A stretch of 64,000 nt of DNA from JABDMH01 sp964428345 (GTDB lineage: Bacteria; Bacteroidota; Bacteroidia; Chitinophagales; Saprospiraceae). Shown in pieces: positions 26,685 to 36,417 of this stretch; positions within the stretch are counted from its first letter, which is position 1; each line of letters opens with the position of its first letter. The stretch is taken from assembly GCA_964428345.1 (NCBI GenBank), contig CAYRYD010000025.1, positions 18,304-82,303 on the forward strand. Reading direction: 5' to 3'. The notes under the pieces were generated by a model, which saw only the letters and a program-made list of their open reading frames with translations, was not told the DNA's origin and did no database searches. A program made the translations under genes and the position numbers.

Positions 26685-29600
26685 TCATCGTGTTTTTGAT
26701 TTTGATTTCTGGCGACTAAAGACACCGGTACATGGCATCAACGCCACCACCCCCACCACTGAAAACACCAGCCCCGCAATGGTACAAATGGCCAGTGAGT
26801 ACCAGAAGGGTTCGTCTTTTTCGAAAAGCAGGAAGGGGAGGAGCCCTAGAATAGTGGATAGCACGGTCAAAAGAACCGGGATAATCTTGCCATGGTAAGC
26901 TTTTATATATACCTGCAGGTTGTTGATCTTTCTGTGCTTACGGATATTGTTGTAGTCGTTGATGATAAATATTCCCGCGTTGACCGAGAGTCCGGCCACC
27001 AGGAGGAAGGCAGTAAAGCCTCCCTGGTCGAATCGGAAATCAAAAAAGTGCACCACCAGAAAGATTCCGATAAAGGAGACTGGTACCAGGATGAGCGGAA
27101 TCAGAGCCTGCCGCAACGAATTGAACAGAATCGATGAAACCAGGAAAATGACCACCAGCGAAGCCATGACAATATAAGTCATCTTGTCTTGCGACTGACG
27201 CCACCACCAGCCGGATTGATCATTACTGATCTGATATCCGGGAGGTAACTGGGCCTTAATTTCCTGAAGGGCCTGATCCCTTACCTTTTCAGCCAGACGA
27301 TGATTGCCAATAAAATCATATTCAAGGAATAACTGATATTGCTGATTGTACCGAACGATTTTATTTTCGCCATGCCGCACGGCCAGGTGGCTGATCAGGT
27401 TATTTCTCAGGAATCGGGCCGTATCGACCGGATGCAAGCCGTGTTGAGCCTGCCAGATGTTGTTGGTTTCGTGTTCGGAAGACACCAGCCGTACGGGTAA
27501 AAGCTGATGGTTGACTTCAAGTGAACTGATGATACCTCTATCAGGACTGATATTTTGCCAGTAACTGATGTATTGCCGGGTGCTTTCTGCCGGGTGCGTG
27601 CCCAGAAGATCTTTATCCAACTCCAGTTGGAAATATCGACCATCGGGAGCAAAATAATTTCGGGTAGGATTAATAAACACTTTTTGAATGCGGATATTCC
27701 GTAGCAGATTTTTGCTGGCCTGCAGCGCTACTTCCTGGAGCTGATCATAGTTATAGCCTAGTAACTTCAGATGGGTGGTTAGACCTTGCCCTCTGAGTTC
27801 ATTGTCAAATCCCCGGCCCACCCCGTAGATTTGAAAATCGCCGCTCCCGGTATCTATCGCCTTCCTCTCGAGGAGGGATTTCAGACGATACGGGAAATCA
27901 CCGTCGGCATGGGCTTCCGTGAAGTTGATTTCTATCGACGAACTATTTGGGCCGAATACAAAACTGTTTATTTGGTTTACCTCCGTAAAAGATTTAATAT
28001 AGATTTCGAAATCTTTGATAATATCGTTGAGTTGTTCCGTAGTGCCCCCAAAGGGTACACTGGCCCGCACGTAGAGGCGGGTTTCTTGTTTTTCGGTCTG
28101 TGCAAAAAGAAATAGATCTTTTCTCCGGACAAAAAGACGCAATGTGCCTCCCAGGTATTTTGTCAGATGAGTATGGATATTTTTTCCATACCACCCATCC
28201 ATAAACTCATTGTACCAACCGGCTATTTTTTTATCGGATTTTATTTCATTCGGCAGTAAAAACAAGGGCACTCCAAAAGTCAGGATTAAGACGGTGACCG
28301 GTATCCAGCGATGCGATGACAGAACCCGGATATATTTACTATATACCCGGTTAAATCGCACCAGCCTTCTGCGCCGGCCAACTGACGGAATACTGATGGT
28401 TTGTTTTTTTATGATCGCCGGCAGATAAAATAAGGCTACCAATAAAGAGACGCCTACATTAATGATGAATATCCAGGCAAAATCGGTGAGTTGTTCGCGG
28501 TACTCGGGAGCAATAAAAAATATGATTGAAAGCGCACCGATGGTGGTCAGGGTAGCTGCCAGCAATGCCACAAATATTTGCTGATTGTGGTGCTTATAGA
28601 TATGATCGGCACTCACGATTAAATTGTCGAGTACGATACCCAACGATAGGGTCAGACCTGCCAGGGAGTAGAGGTGTAATTCGAGACCTGCGAAATAATA
28701 AATAATAACACTGATCAATAAGCAAATAACAAAACCACTCCAGACGACCATTACTTTTCGGGTATGCCGGTAGATCAACACCATGCTGATCAATAAGATA
28801 ATCATGGCTGCCAGCATCCGGACGCCGATCGTATACAATTCGCTGGCGAGATATTCGGATCGGTCGCTGACCAGGATAAGATCGATACCAGGAGGGAGGG
28901 TACTTTTCAATGCTTTCATTTTTTCACGGCAGAGACCGGCCAGCCTGATAATGTTAACATTGTCTTCGGCGTAGATCGTCATATTGGTACTGCGGTGGCC
29001 GTTGATGCGATAATAAGCGCTTTCATTTTGGGGAGCGATCCGGATAGAAGCGAGATCCGCCAGGGTTAATGTACGCCCTCCGACAACAGCGATTGGCACC
29101 GCGCCCAGGTCTTGCCGGATACCGGGATATGATTTCTGAGCTGTAAGATTGATGGCAGTACTTTGACCCGACGAATTGGAGCGGGTGCCGATAAAGTGGC
29201 GCTGATTCCAGTTACGGATGGCACTGGCCAGTGCGTCTTCTTCAATATTTAAGGTCGCGAGCAGATTTTGGTTGTATTCTATCTGATATTCATCTTTTTG
29301 CAAACCGCGCAGGGAAACATCAAACACACCGTTTATTGTGCCCAGCGGAATGATCAGCTTTTGCAGGACAACCTGTTCGAGTTCAATTCCCGGCAGATCC
29401 GATAGGAGGGCATAGGAGAGGAGGGTTTTTTTCGTTTCGAATTTACTCCGGTAGGTTATTTCCGGATAGCTCACACCTTCGGGCAATGCGCTGAATGTCT
29501 GCCGGATCAGCACAGATACATTGAGGCGCACATCGGCCATATCAGCATCCTCGCTAAATGCCAGATCAATTTGGCCTTGTCCATCGCCCGAGGTGGACGT

Positions 29601-29822
29601 GATTTCGGTGAGGTCTTCGAGCCGGCTCAATACACTTTCCAGTATCGACGTGACCTGACGTTCCACTTCGGCCGGTCCGGTGTTGGGATAGGAAAAGGTG
29701 ATGAAGAGTTTTTGAACCCGGGGCGACGGATTGAGTTGCAGATTGATGGAGGGCACCAGCATCGCTCCGATGATAGCAGCCAGGATAAAAAGCATACGCA
29801 GCTGGAAGGATGCTTTTCCCAT
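26685..29822 (-). CDS. RND efflux permease, first of a pair
   Basis: A 1045-residue RND permease that differs strongly from its neighbour. N-terminal helix, periplasmic porter motif (SYPNTGPAEVERQVTSILES), helices 2-6, second porter domain and helices 7-12 are all present. Helix 4 reads LTLSLGIVLDNLIVSADHIY, with a single Asp at the proton-relay position. It starts 4 bases after the adaptor gene ends, so the operon order is regulator, adaptor, permease 1, permease 2, channel. Two unlike permeases in one operon suggest a heterotrimeric pump, as in MdtBC; this is inference. Confidence 0.9.
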   Translation of the reverse strand: MGKASFQLRMLFILAAIIGAMLVPSINLQLNPSPRVQKLFITFSYPNTGPAEVERQVTSILESVLSRLEDLTEITSTSGDGQGQIDLAFSEDADMADVRLNVSVLIRQTFSALPEGVSYPEITYRSKFETKKTLLSYALLSDLPGIELEQVVLQKLIIPLGTINGVFDVSLRGLQKDEYQIEYNQNLLATLNIEEDALASAIRNWNQRHFIGTRSNSSGQSTAINLTAQKSYPGIRQDLGAVPIAVVGGRTLTLADLASIRIAPQNESAYYRINGHRSTNMTIYAEDNVNIIRLAGLCREKMKALKSTLPPGIDLILVSDRSEYLASELYTIGVRMLAAMIILLISMVLIYRHTRKVMVVWSGFVICLLISVIIYYFAGLELHLYSLAGLTLSLGIVLDNLIVSADHIYKHHNQQIFVALLAATLTTIGALSIIFFIAPEYREQLTDFAWIFIINVGVSLLVALFYLPAIIKKQTISIPSVGRRRRLVRFNRVYSKYIRVLSSHRWIPVTVLILTFGVPLFLLPNEIKSDKKIAGWYNEFMDGWYGKNIHTHLTKYLGGTLRLFVRRKDLFLFAQTEKQETRLYVRASVPFGGTTEQLNDIIKDFEIYIKSFTEVNQINSFVFGPNSSSIEINFTEAHADGDFPYRLKSLLERKAIDTGSGDFQIYGVGRGFDNELRGQGLTTHLKLLGYNYDQLQEVALQASKNLLRNIRIQKVFINPTRNYFAPDGRYFQLELDKDLLGTHPAESTRQYISYWQNISPDRGIISSLEVNHQLLPVRLVSSEHETNNIWQAQHGLHPVDTARFLRNNLISHLAVRHGENKIVRYNQQYQLFLEYDFIGNHRLAEKVRDQALQEIKAQLPPGYQISNDQSGWWWRQSQDKMTYIVMASLVVIFLVSSILFNSLRQALIPLILVPVSFIGIFLVVHFFDFRFDQGGFTAFLLVAGLSVNAGIFIINDYNNIRKHRKINNLQVYIKAYHGKIIPVLLTVLSTILGLLPFLLFEKDEPFWYSLAICTIAGLVFSVVGVVALMPCTGVFSRQKSKSKTR

Positions 29823-29826
29823 TGAG

Positions 29827-30909
29827 CTATTTTAGGGTGATGATCGAATCAATGACAACTGGTTCGAGGTGTGAAAGGTCAAAATTATTGGAAATAATCA
29901 CTGTATCTCCCGGCTGGGGTCCTTCATCGCTCAAACTGTATTCTTTGCTGTTTTCCTGATCGATATGGGCATAGAACCAGTGTGCTTCTCCTCCTTTGTA
30001 TACGAAAGTGACATACCGGTCCTGGCGGTCAAGAATCGCTGATTTTGGTAGCACACGCTGGTTTGGTACTACCTGTTCAACCGCTATTTTGACTTTCATG
30101 CCGTCGAGAAGTTGACCATGATTTTCCAACAAATCGGCATAGACCCAAACGAGACCATGTTGATCGACCATCGGATCAAAGCTGCTTATGGTAGCTTTGG
30201 ATGAAGTTTCGTCGTAAAATGGTGTGACGGTTATCTTCATACCGCGTTTTATCAAAGAGATTTCTGATTCAAGGATGGGAAATTTTGCTTCCAGTTTTCG
30301 ATCATTAATAATGGTGCATAATTTTTCAAAACCGGCGGTTGGATTTCCTGCCCGGGCTTCAAGATTGGTGACGATGCCGCTGATGGGGGCCTTGATTTCT
30401 TTTTCAGCCAGTTCGGCATCTTTATGAGCGATTCTTTTTTTTAGGGTAGGTATTCCCAGTTCTATTTCGACTTTTTCATGGAGACTTGTTGGAGGTTGGT
30501 TGTTCTCATCATAGCCGAGAGCCAGCAGTTTTGCTTCCATCTGCAATTTCTTTTCATCCATTTCGGCCTGAAGTAATTCGTATTCCTGTTGCCATTTGGT
30601 AGCATCGAGGGTAGCCAGGATTTGTCCTTTTTCCACCCGTTGCCCACGGCTGATGGCGATCTTTTCGATCATACCACCGGTGGGCAAAACGACGTCTGTT
30701 TTCTCTTTGGCCATGATTTGACCCTGACTGAGGGTTTCCAGTATAAAGTCACCCATGGTGAGGACGGTAGCGGTGACATGGGTGGTCTCAGAAATTACCT
30801 TGGCGGGATTATCAGATCCGGGGTTAACTGCGATATTATTTTCACATGAAACGGGGATCAATAGAAAGATAAGCAGGACCGGATTGGTGGCTTTAAGCCT
30901 TCCCGCCAT
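29827..30909 (-). CDS. RND periplasmic adaptor (HlyD/MFP family lipoprotein)
   Basis: The ATG at 30909 shares a base with the stop of the LytTR gene (TAATG), so the 360-residue protein is translationally coupled to its regulator. A signal ending LLIPVSC marks it as a lipoprotein. The barrel-sandwich halves (TDVVLPTGGMIEKIAISRGQ; APISGIVTNLEARAGNPTAG) flank a short helical hairpin (about residues 110-170), followed by beta-barrel and membrane-proximal domains. It would bridge the RND pair and the TolC-type channel. The short hairpin suggests a small gap between pump and channel. Confidence 0.9.
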   Translation of the reverse strand: MAGRLKATNPVLLIFLLIPVSCENNIAVNPGSDNPAKVISETTHVTATVLTMGDFILETLSQGQIMAKEKTDVVLPTGGMIEKIAISRGQRVEKGQILATLDATKWQQEYELLQAEMDEKKLQMEAKLLALGYDENNQPPTSLHEKVEIELGIPTLKKRIAHKDAELAEKEIKAPISGIVTNLEARAGNPTAGFEKLCTIINDRKLEAKFPILESEISLIKRGMKITVTPFYDETSSKATISSFDPMVDQHGLVWVYADLLENHGQLLDGMKVKIAVEQVVPNQRVLPKSAILDRQDRYVTFVYKGGEAHWFYAHIDQENSKEYSLSDEGPQPGDTVIISNNFDLSHLEPVVIDSIITLK

Positions 30910-31256
30910 TAAGCTGTCTGATGCCATTTTTGAATGAATTCGGATTCTCTCCTTCTGGCCAGAGGCACGGCCAAATCATTGGTGAGCAACACCAAACCTG
31001 CACGTTTATCAATACTTTGTACATTGTGTACATTTACGAGATAGTTGCGATGACAGAACGCGAAAGGTTGCTCGCTAAGCTGCTCTGCAAGATTGGCAAG
31101 GGCACCGAAGGATTTGATCGTACTTCCGGATTTTAATACAAATGATATACACTTATTCTGGATGGAGATGTAGCATATATCCGGATAGCGGATCTTTAAG
31201 TATCGTCTGGGGCCCTCCACAGTAAGGTGGTACGGATGATATCGGATGTAAGACAT
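30909..31256 (-). CDS. Stand-alone LytTR DNA-binding regulator
   Basis: A 115-residue protein consisting almost solely of a LytTR domain: ICYISIQNKCISFVLKSG, then FCHRNYLVNVHNVQSI and the end PLARRRESEFIQKW, which match the beta-strand/turn pattern of LytTR (AgrA/LytR) DNA-binding domains. No receiver or membrane domain is present. It is the first gene of the efflux operon and is coupled to the adaptor gene, so it probably controls this operon. How it senses a signal is not evident. Confidence 0.85.
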   Translation of the reverse strand: MSYIRYHPYHLTVEGPRRYLKIRYPDICYISIQNKCISFVLKSGSTIKSFGALANLAEQLSEQPFAFCHRNYLVNVHNVQSIDKRAGLVLLTNDLAVPLARRRESEFIQKWHQTA

Positions 31257-31266
31257 TTCAGGTGAA

Positions 31267-31290
31267 TTGTTATCAATTAACTAATAGCAA
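31267..31290. promoter_or_regulatory. Inverted repeat upstream of the LytTR-efflux operon
   Basis: TTGTTAT (31267-31273) and ATAGCAA (31284-31290) form an inverted repeat with one G-T pair, 11-34 bases upstream of the LytTR start in the divergent region shared with the ceramidase-like gene. It could be an operator or a stem in the 5' leader. Evidence is symmetry and position only. Confidence 0.3.
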
Positions 31291-31398
31291 CTTTTTATGT
31301 ATCTGGACTACAACTTTGCGGCCATCCTATCACTGAAATGAGTGCTTCTTACGTAAGATATAAAAAAAAACTATATACACAACGCATAAGCTCTTAAA

Positions 31399-32760
31399 AT
31401 GACGAAAGCATCACTTCAGGCCGGTGCCGCTCAGGTAAATATTACGCCGGTGCTCGGAACCAGGATCAATGGAGATTTCATCAGTCATTATGCCACCCGG
31501 ATTCATGATGATCTGTTTTCCAGAGCGCTGGTATTGAAAAAGCAACAGACGACGGTCGTGATGGTAGTGGTCGACACCTGCATCATGTCGGAAGAATTTA
31601 TCCAACCGGTGAAAGAAAGGATTACCGCGAGCACCGGTATTTTACCAGACCACATTCTGATATCCAGTACGCATACCCACGCGGCCGGGGCGGTTGAAGA
31701 AGTGCATCTGGGTGGACTCGATGCAGCTTACCGGGAGAAACTTCCCGGATTGATTGTACAATCGGTGGAGGAGGCTTTACAGCGCCTTCAGCCGGCAAAG
31801 ATTGCCTTTGGAAGGGTTGATGTACCCCGGCATGTGGTGTGTCGCCGTTATTTGATGAAAGACGGTTATCAACCGGCCAACCCGGTCACCGGAGATGCCG
31901 ATATCATTAAGACCAACCCCTTTGGCCTCGAAAAATTCATTGACCGGCCGGCAGCTACGCCCGACCCCGGATTGTCTTACCTGGCAGTCCGGACCCTGGA
32001 CGACCGCTGGATCAGTGTACTCGCCAATTATTCATTGCACTATGTGGGCGACTGGATCAATGGAACGATCACGGCCGATTTTTTCGGGACCTTTTCCCGG
32101 CATTTGGCGGCCATGCTGGATAACCCGGATAACTTTATCGCCATCATGACAAATGGAACCAGCGGAGATGTCAATATCTGGGATTTTCAGCATCCGGACC
32201 GGTATCCTGACGAACATTTTGCCAAAAGTGATTTGATCGGTAAAGATCTGGCCGGAAGCATCAGGGATAACCTCGATTCGCTGGCCTGGGATGCTGATCC
32301 CGAAATTCAGGTACGGCATGAGGAGCTTACCCTGTCGACCCGAAAGCCTTCACCCGGTGAGCTGTCAATGGCTGCCGACCTGGTCAGCCAGAGTAATTAT
32401 TACACCTACCGTTATGATGACTGGAATTTGCGCAAGCTCTATGCCCGTGAGCAAATGTTGCTTCAGGAGACTCCGGACCAGCGTACCCTTCCGCTGCAGA
32501 TCATCAGGATCGGAGATGGAATGATCGGGGCATTGCCTGGAGAATTTTTTGCCGAAACCGGACTCTCGCTCAGGGAACATTGCCCGGCTGCTCATTATTT
32601 CTCCATTGGTTTGGCCAACGGAGCTGTGGGCTATGTACCGCCTGCCCATGAATTGGAGCGGGGCGGTTACGAAACCTGGCGTTGCCGGTACAGTTGTCTG
32701 GAGAAGGAGGCCGATGATAAAGTCAGAAAAAGGATGCTGGCCCTCATGCACTCGTTATAA
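31399..32760 (+). CDS. Neutral/alkaline ceramidase-like hydrolase
   Basis: A 453-residue protein that resembles the N-terminal catalytic domain of neutral/alkaline non-lysosomal ceramidases: AGAAQVNITPVLGTRINGDF at the start, VVDTCIMSEEFIQPVKERI, and the metal-binding ILISSTHTHAAGAV (His pair near residue 96). It has no signal peptide and lacks the C-terminal immunoglobulin-like domain of true ceramidases, so it is probably an intracellular hydrolase of this fold with another amide substrate. It is transcribed away from the LytTR operon and is followed, convergently, by the DUF5691 gene 7 bases away. Confidence 0.75.
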   Translation: MTKASLQAGAAQVNITPVLGTRINGDFISHYATRIHDDLFSRALVLKKQQTTVVMVVVDTCIMSEEFIQPVKERITASTGILPDHILISSTHTHAAGAVEEVHLGGLDAAYREKLPGLIVQSVEEALQRLQPAKIAFGRVDVPRHVVCRRYLMKDGYQPANPVTGDADIIKTNPFGLEKFIDRPAATPDPGLSYLAVRTLDDRWISVLANYSLHYVGDWINGTITADFFGTFSRHLAAMLDNPDNFIAIMTNGTSGDVNIWDFQHPDRYPDEHFAKSDLIGKDLAGSIRDNLDSLAWDADPEIQVRHEELTLSTRKPSPGELSMAADLVSQSNYYTYRYDDWNLRKLYAREQMLLQETPDQRTLPLQIIRIGDGMIGALPGEFFAETGLSLREHCPAAHYFSIGLANGAVGYVPPAHELERGGYETWRCRYSCLEKEADDKVRKRMLALMHSL

Positions 32761-32767
32761 GGATTGC

Positions 32768-34336
32768 TCAGGAATTTAAAATCGCAGTCAACAGTTCTGA
32801 CCGGGTCCGCAGGGTGTTGCGGAACTGCCAGAATGCGTCATTGAGGGGACCATGGGGATAGGAAGGCTCAACCCAATACTGGTTGACAATATTGTATATC
32901 CTGGGATCCAGCCGGTATTGCAAGTGGGACAAGGCGATGCTGAGGTCTTTGAAGTCCCTCCGGTTGAGCTGCGTTTCCGGTAACCGGAATATCCTGGTGA
33001 CCAGTTGTTCCGAAAGGTCCCGTTTAATGTAATGCCTGGTACTGCCGGTGAGCAAGGTCAGCTTGGCGATAAAATACTCTCCGGTATCCCGGATCAGCGT
33101 CGCAACCAATTTTTGATAGAGATCAGGAGAGATTGATTCCCAAAGCGGAGTGACGTCAACCTGAGTCGTATTGCCTTCAGGGTAGGTGACAATCCAGTCC
33201 AGGCAGAGTGATTCAACCCAATCCGGATGCGTGCCGGTCTGACAAGCCGCACAAAGGGTGATCTGATAGAGATCCTGCAGACCGGCCTGTTCCATCAGAG
33301 CCCGGCAGATGGTTTTGACCGGCAGGTCAAGATGCCCGAATAGCGATTGGGGCGGAATCAGGGTCAGCATCCGGCCGGGGTTGTCTTTGATCTGATTGAT
33401 GTGGAGCATGAATTCTTCGGGCAACTGGGAGGGATCCGATGGAGGGATCTTTTTCACTCGCCGAAAATGCAGCTGATTTTCCACCGATTTAATGTGGGTT
33501 TTGATGACCGGTTGCAGCAGGGAAAGCACAGCCTGCCGTTCGCTGGTGGGCAGCCGGAGAAGCAGGGTCCGGGCCAGTGAACGTTCGGCTGCGGATCTGG
33601 AATGAAGAAAAGCTCTGGCGATTGCCTCATAATGATTCCGGGGATCGTGAATGAATCGCTCAAACCAGTATTTCCGGTCTTTGGCAGGTAGTCGGTGAAA
33701 GGCCGGTAACAAATCAGTTCCGTTATGCCGGTGAAAGGCAATCCAGTCAGATAGTGAGGATGAATTATTGGCATCGGGTACCGGATTTTTCAGGTCCAGC
33801 CACCATTGCCACTCCGTTCTCAGAGCGGCCAGCCAGTCTCCGCGAAACCCCATGGCATCATCCATTAAACGATGTATTTCGGGGGTTGTCTGGCATTCAT
33901 CGAGAAGGAAAGGCAGCACCCAGGGAGGCAGCCGTTTTTTCTGGTGTTTAAGGATCAGGAGGCATTCTTCGAGCAGCGGGGTGTCCCGCAACCGGATGAT
34001 CTCCCGGATGATCCGGGCAGTATGATGATCGGCCGCCGGCAATAGCTCTTCCGGGGGAGCTGAGACCGGATCGGGAACCTGTGGTATGGGTTCCGATGCT
34101 CCTTTTTTCAGGATCAGTTCGGTGGCCAGGATTTTTAGAAAGCCGGCCTCAGGCTCGTCCGGGACTTCCAGGTCATAATGCCGGAGCCAGACCGCTATAC
34201 TTTGTCGATTGTCTTTGGTCAGAATGCCCGCTTTGGCCATTTCGATTAGCTGTTCGAGAACCGGGCCGGTGGGAGATTGATCATCCATGGATAAGTTCGC
34301 TATGAAACTGATTCGTTCGGGATACACGGAGTTCAT
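32768..34336 (-). CDS. DUF5691 family protein (HEAT-like helical)
   Basis: A 522-residue all-helical protein. The segment LPPWVLPFLLDECQTTPEIHRLMDDAMGFRGDWLAALRTEW is cut here into its key parts: LPPWVLPFLLD (137-147) and FRGDWLAAL (164-172), which match the DUF5691 pattern (…RGRWLAAxNPxW). A following stretch (SLARTLLLRLPTSE) fits the second conserved block. Proteins of this family are normally encoded right beside a MoxR-type AAA ATPase, DUF5682 and a VWA protein. Here those partners are 31 kb away at the left edge. Probably a substrate adaptor or assembly factor of that set; this is inference. The start at 34336 is the first ATG; the ATG at 34288 is an alternative. Confidence 0.7.
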   Translation of the reverse strand: MNSVYPERISFIANLSMDDQSPTGPVLEQLIEMAKAGILTKDNRQSIAVWLRHYDLEVPDEPEAGFLKILATELILKKGASEPIPQVPDPVSAPPEELLPAADHHTARIIREIIRLRDTPLLEECLLILKHQKKRLPPWVLPFLLDECQTTPEIHRLMDDAMGFRGDWLAALRTEWQWWLDLKNPVPDANNSSSLSDWIAFHRHNGTDLLPAFHRLPAKDRKYWFERFIHDPRNHYEAIARAFLHSRSAAERSLARTLLLRLPTSERQAVLSLLQPVIKTHIKSVENQLHFRRVKKIPPSDPSQLPEEFMLHINQIKDNPGRMLTLIPPQSLFGHLDLPVKTICRALMEQAGLQDLYQITLCAACQTGTHPDWVESLCLDWIVTYPEGNTTQVDVTPLWESISPDLYQKLVATLIRDTGEYFIAKLTLLTGSTRHYIKRDLSEQLVTRIFRLPETQLNRRDFKDLSIALSHLQYRLDPRIYNIVNQYWVEPSYPHGPLNDAFWQFRNTLRTRSELLTAILNS

Positions 34337-34402
34337 TCATTGCACGTCAGACTAGAAGCCCCTAATAAAATCCGGTAACCTTTTTTTATTTGTTAAAAGA
34401 TA

Positions 34403-34410
34403 TATCTTTG
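34403..34410 (+). promoter_or_regulatory. -7 element (TATCTTTG) before atpD
   Basis: TATCTTTG matches the Bacteroidota -7 consensus TAnnTTTG exactly and lies 41 bases before the atpD start. A T-rich stretch lies at the expected upstream position, but no clean TTG is seen there. Confidence 0.55.
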
Positions 34411-34450
34411 CAGCGATTTTCAAATCCTATCAAAAAAGCAAACATTTTCT

Positions 34451-35974
34451 ATGTCAAATATAGGTAGAGTAAAGCAGGTAATTGGTCCGGTGGTCGATGT
34501 TAGTTTTGCTGGTGAAGGCGCCGTTTTACCGGATATTTTAAACGCCCTGACGATCAAACGGGATAACGGTGATACACTGGTGTTGGAATGTCAGCAACAT
34601 TTGGGAGAAGACAGTGTACGGGCGGTTGCGATGGATGCTACCGATGGTTTGACACGGGGTACGGAAGTGCTCGATACCGGGCAGCCGATCACGATGCCCA
34701 CCGGCGAGCAGATCCGCGGCAGATTGTTTAATGTGGTGGGAGAAACGATTGACGGAATCGGTAAGATCGAAAAAGATGAAAGCAGCTATCCGATTCACCG
34801 CAGACCACCGGCCTATGAAGACCTCTCTACCGAAACCGAGGTATTGTATACGGGTATCAAGGTGATCGACCTGATTGAGCCCTATCCCAAAGGAGGAAAG
34901 ATCGGCCTTTTTGGTGGAGCCGGTGTGGGAAAGACCGTGCTCATCATGGAATTGATCAACAATATCGCCAAAGGATATGAAGGTATTTCGGTATTTGCCG
35001 GAGTAGGTGAACGCACCCGGGAGGGTAATGACCTGCTGAGGGAGATGATTGAAGCGAATGTGATCCGGTATGGTGCCGATTTCAAGAAGTCAATGGAAGA
35101 AGGCGGCTGGGATCTCTCAAAAGTCGATATGAAAGAACTGGCCCAATCGCAGGGCACGCTGGTATTTGGCCAGATGAATGAACCCCCAGGAGCCAGAGCC
35201 CGGGTGGCCCTGTCCGGTTTGACGGTGGCCGAATACTACCGGGATGGTGACCTGAGTGATCCGAATGGAGGCAGGGATATCCTGTTTTTTATCGATAACA
35301 TTTTCCGTTTTACCCAGGCTGGCTCGGAAGTATCGGCCTTGCTGGGAAGGATGCCTTCAGCCGTGGGATATCAGCCCACCCTGGCTACCGAGATGGGTTT
35401 GATGCAGGAGCGTATCACCTCCACCAAACGAGGTTCCATTACTTCGGTTCAGGCCGTGTATGTGCCTGCGGATGACCTGACCGACCCGGCGCCGGCTACC
35501 ACCTTTGCCCACCTCGATGCTACGACGGTGCTTGACCGTAAACTATCGGCCCTGGGTATCTACCCGGCGATTGATCCGCTCAGCAGCTCTTCCCGAATCA
35601 TGGACCCCAACGTGCTTGGTGAAGAGCATTACAATACCGCTCAGGCTGTGAAAAACATATTGCAGCGATATAAGGAATTGCAGGATATCATCGCCATTCT
35701 GGGCATGGAAGAGCTTTCTGAAGAAGATAAACTCATCGTACACCGGGCCCGAAGGGTACAGCGATTCCTGTCGCAGCCGTTCCACGTTGCCGAGGCATTT
35801 ACCGGATTAAAGGGGGTATTGGTGCCGCTGGAAGAAACGATCAAAGGCTTCAAGATGATCATGAACGGTGAAGTGGATGAATACCCGGAGGCCGCCTTCA
35901 ACCTGGTTGGTACCATTGAAGAAGCGATTGCCCGGGGAAAGAAACTCATCGAGGAAGCTAAAGCCGAAGCCTAA
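34451..35974 (+). CDS. atpD: F1F0 ATP synthase subunit beta
   Basis: A 507-residue catalytic subunit of the F1 head. Walker A GGAGVGKT, the GERTREGNDL motif, Walker B DILFFIDNIFRFTQAGSE and the DELSEED-type loop (here MEELSEEDK) are all present. The start MSNIGRVKQVIGPVVDVSF is conserved. Its stop overlaps the atpC start (TAATG). Only atpD and atpC are here; the remaining subunit genes must be elsewhere, a known arrangement in many Bacteroidota. Acts at the inner membrane to make ATP from the proton gradient. Confidence 0.98.
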   Translation: MSNIGRVKQVIGPVVDVSFAGEGAVLPDILNALTIKRDNGDTLVLECQQHLGEDSVRAVAMDATDGLTRGTEVLDTGQPITMPTGEQIRGRLFNVVGETIDGIGKIEKDESSYPIHRRPPAYEDLSTETEVLYTGIKVIDLIEPYPKGGKIGLFGGAGVGKTVLIMELINNIAKGYEGISVFAGVGERTREGNDLLREMIEANVIRYGADFKKSMEEGGWDLSKVDMKELAQSQGTLVFGQMNEPPGARARVALSGLTVAEYYRDGDLSDPNGGRDILFFIDNIFRFTQAGSEVSALLGRMPSAVGYQPTLATEMGLMQERITSTKRGSITSVQAVYVPADDLTDPAPATTFAHLDATTVLDRKLSALGIYPAIDPLSSSSRIMDPNVLGEEHYNTAQAVKNILQRYKELQDIIAILGMEELSEEDKLIVHRARRVQRFLSQPFHVAEAFTGLKGVLVPLEETIKGFKMIMNGEVDEYPEAAFNLVGTIEEAIARGKKLIEEAKAEA

Positions 35975-36225
35975 TGACCATCAGCGTATTATCACCGGAG
36001 AAAACGATCTTTTCGGGAGAAATTACTTCGGTGAAAGTTCCCGGTAGTACCGGCCAGTTTGAAGTGTTGCAGAATCACGCTCCCATTGTGGCCGCCCTCA
36101 CGGAGGGATCGGTCCGGATCAGGCAGTCGAATGGCGAGGTCCTGACCTTCAACATCCGGAAGGGCTTTATTGAAGTGCTCTACAACGAGATTTCGCTGTT
36201 GGTCCAGGGTGTGGAGGGTATCTGA
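35974..36225 (+). CDS. atpC: F1F0 ATP synthase subunit epsilon (short form)
   Basis: An 83-residue protein with the N-terminal beta-sandwich of epsilon (ISVLSPEKTIFSGEITSVKV, GSTGQFEVLQNHAPIVAALT). The C-terminal helical hairpin that inhibits ATP hydrolysis in other bacteria is missing, so regulation through epsilon should not operate in the usual manner. Short epsilon subunits are normal in Bacteroidota. Coupled to atpD by a one-base overlap. Confidence 0.95.
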   Translation: MTISVLSPEKTIFSGEITSVKVPGSTGQFEVLQNHAPIVAALTEGSVRIRQSNGEVLTFNIRKGFIEVLYNEISLLVQGVEGI

Positions 36226-36417
36226 GCTCCGCAGCTTCTCTTGAAGTCTACTAAATAAGCCTCGTTATCTGTTTATTAAGGCAAAAGCAGACCTGACCGG
36301 GTACCTGGCAGGTATTGCCGCTTATTTCATATGACGATTTTTACCCACATTTAAACCATTTGCAGACAAATCCGTTACTTTGTTGGTGGGAATATTCCAA
36401 AAGATATTTTGCCGACC

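Noticed and set aside
26660..26725. Upstream extension of the second RND permease by 22 residues
   Set aside because: It overlaps the preceding gene and has no counterpart in the family; the ATG at 26659 gives the normal N terminus.
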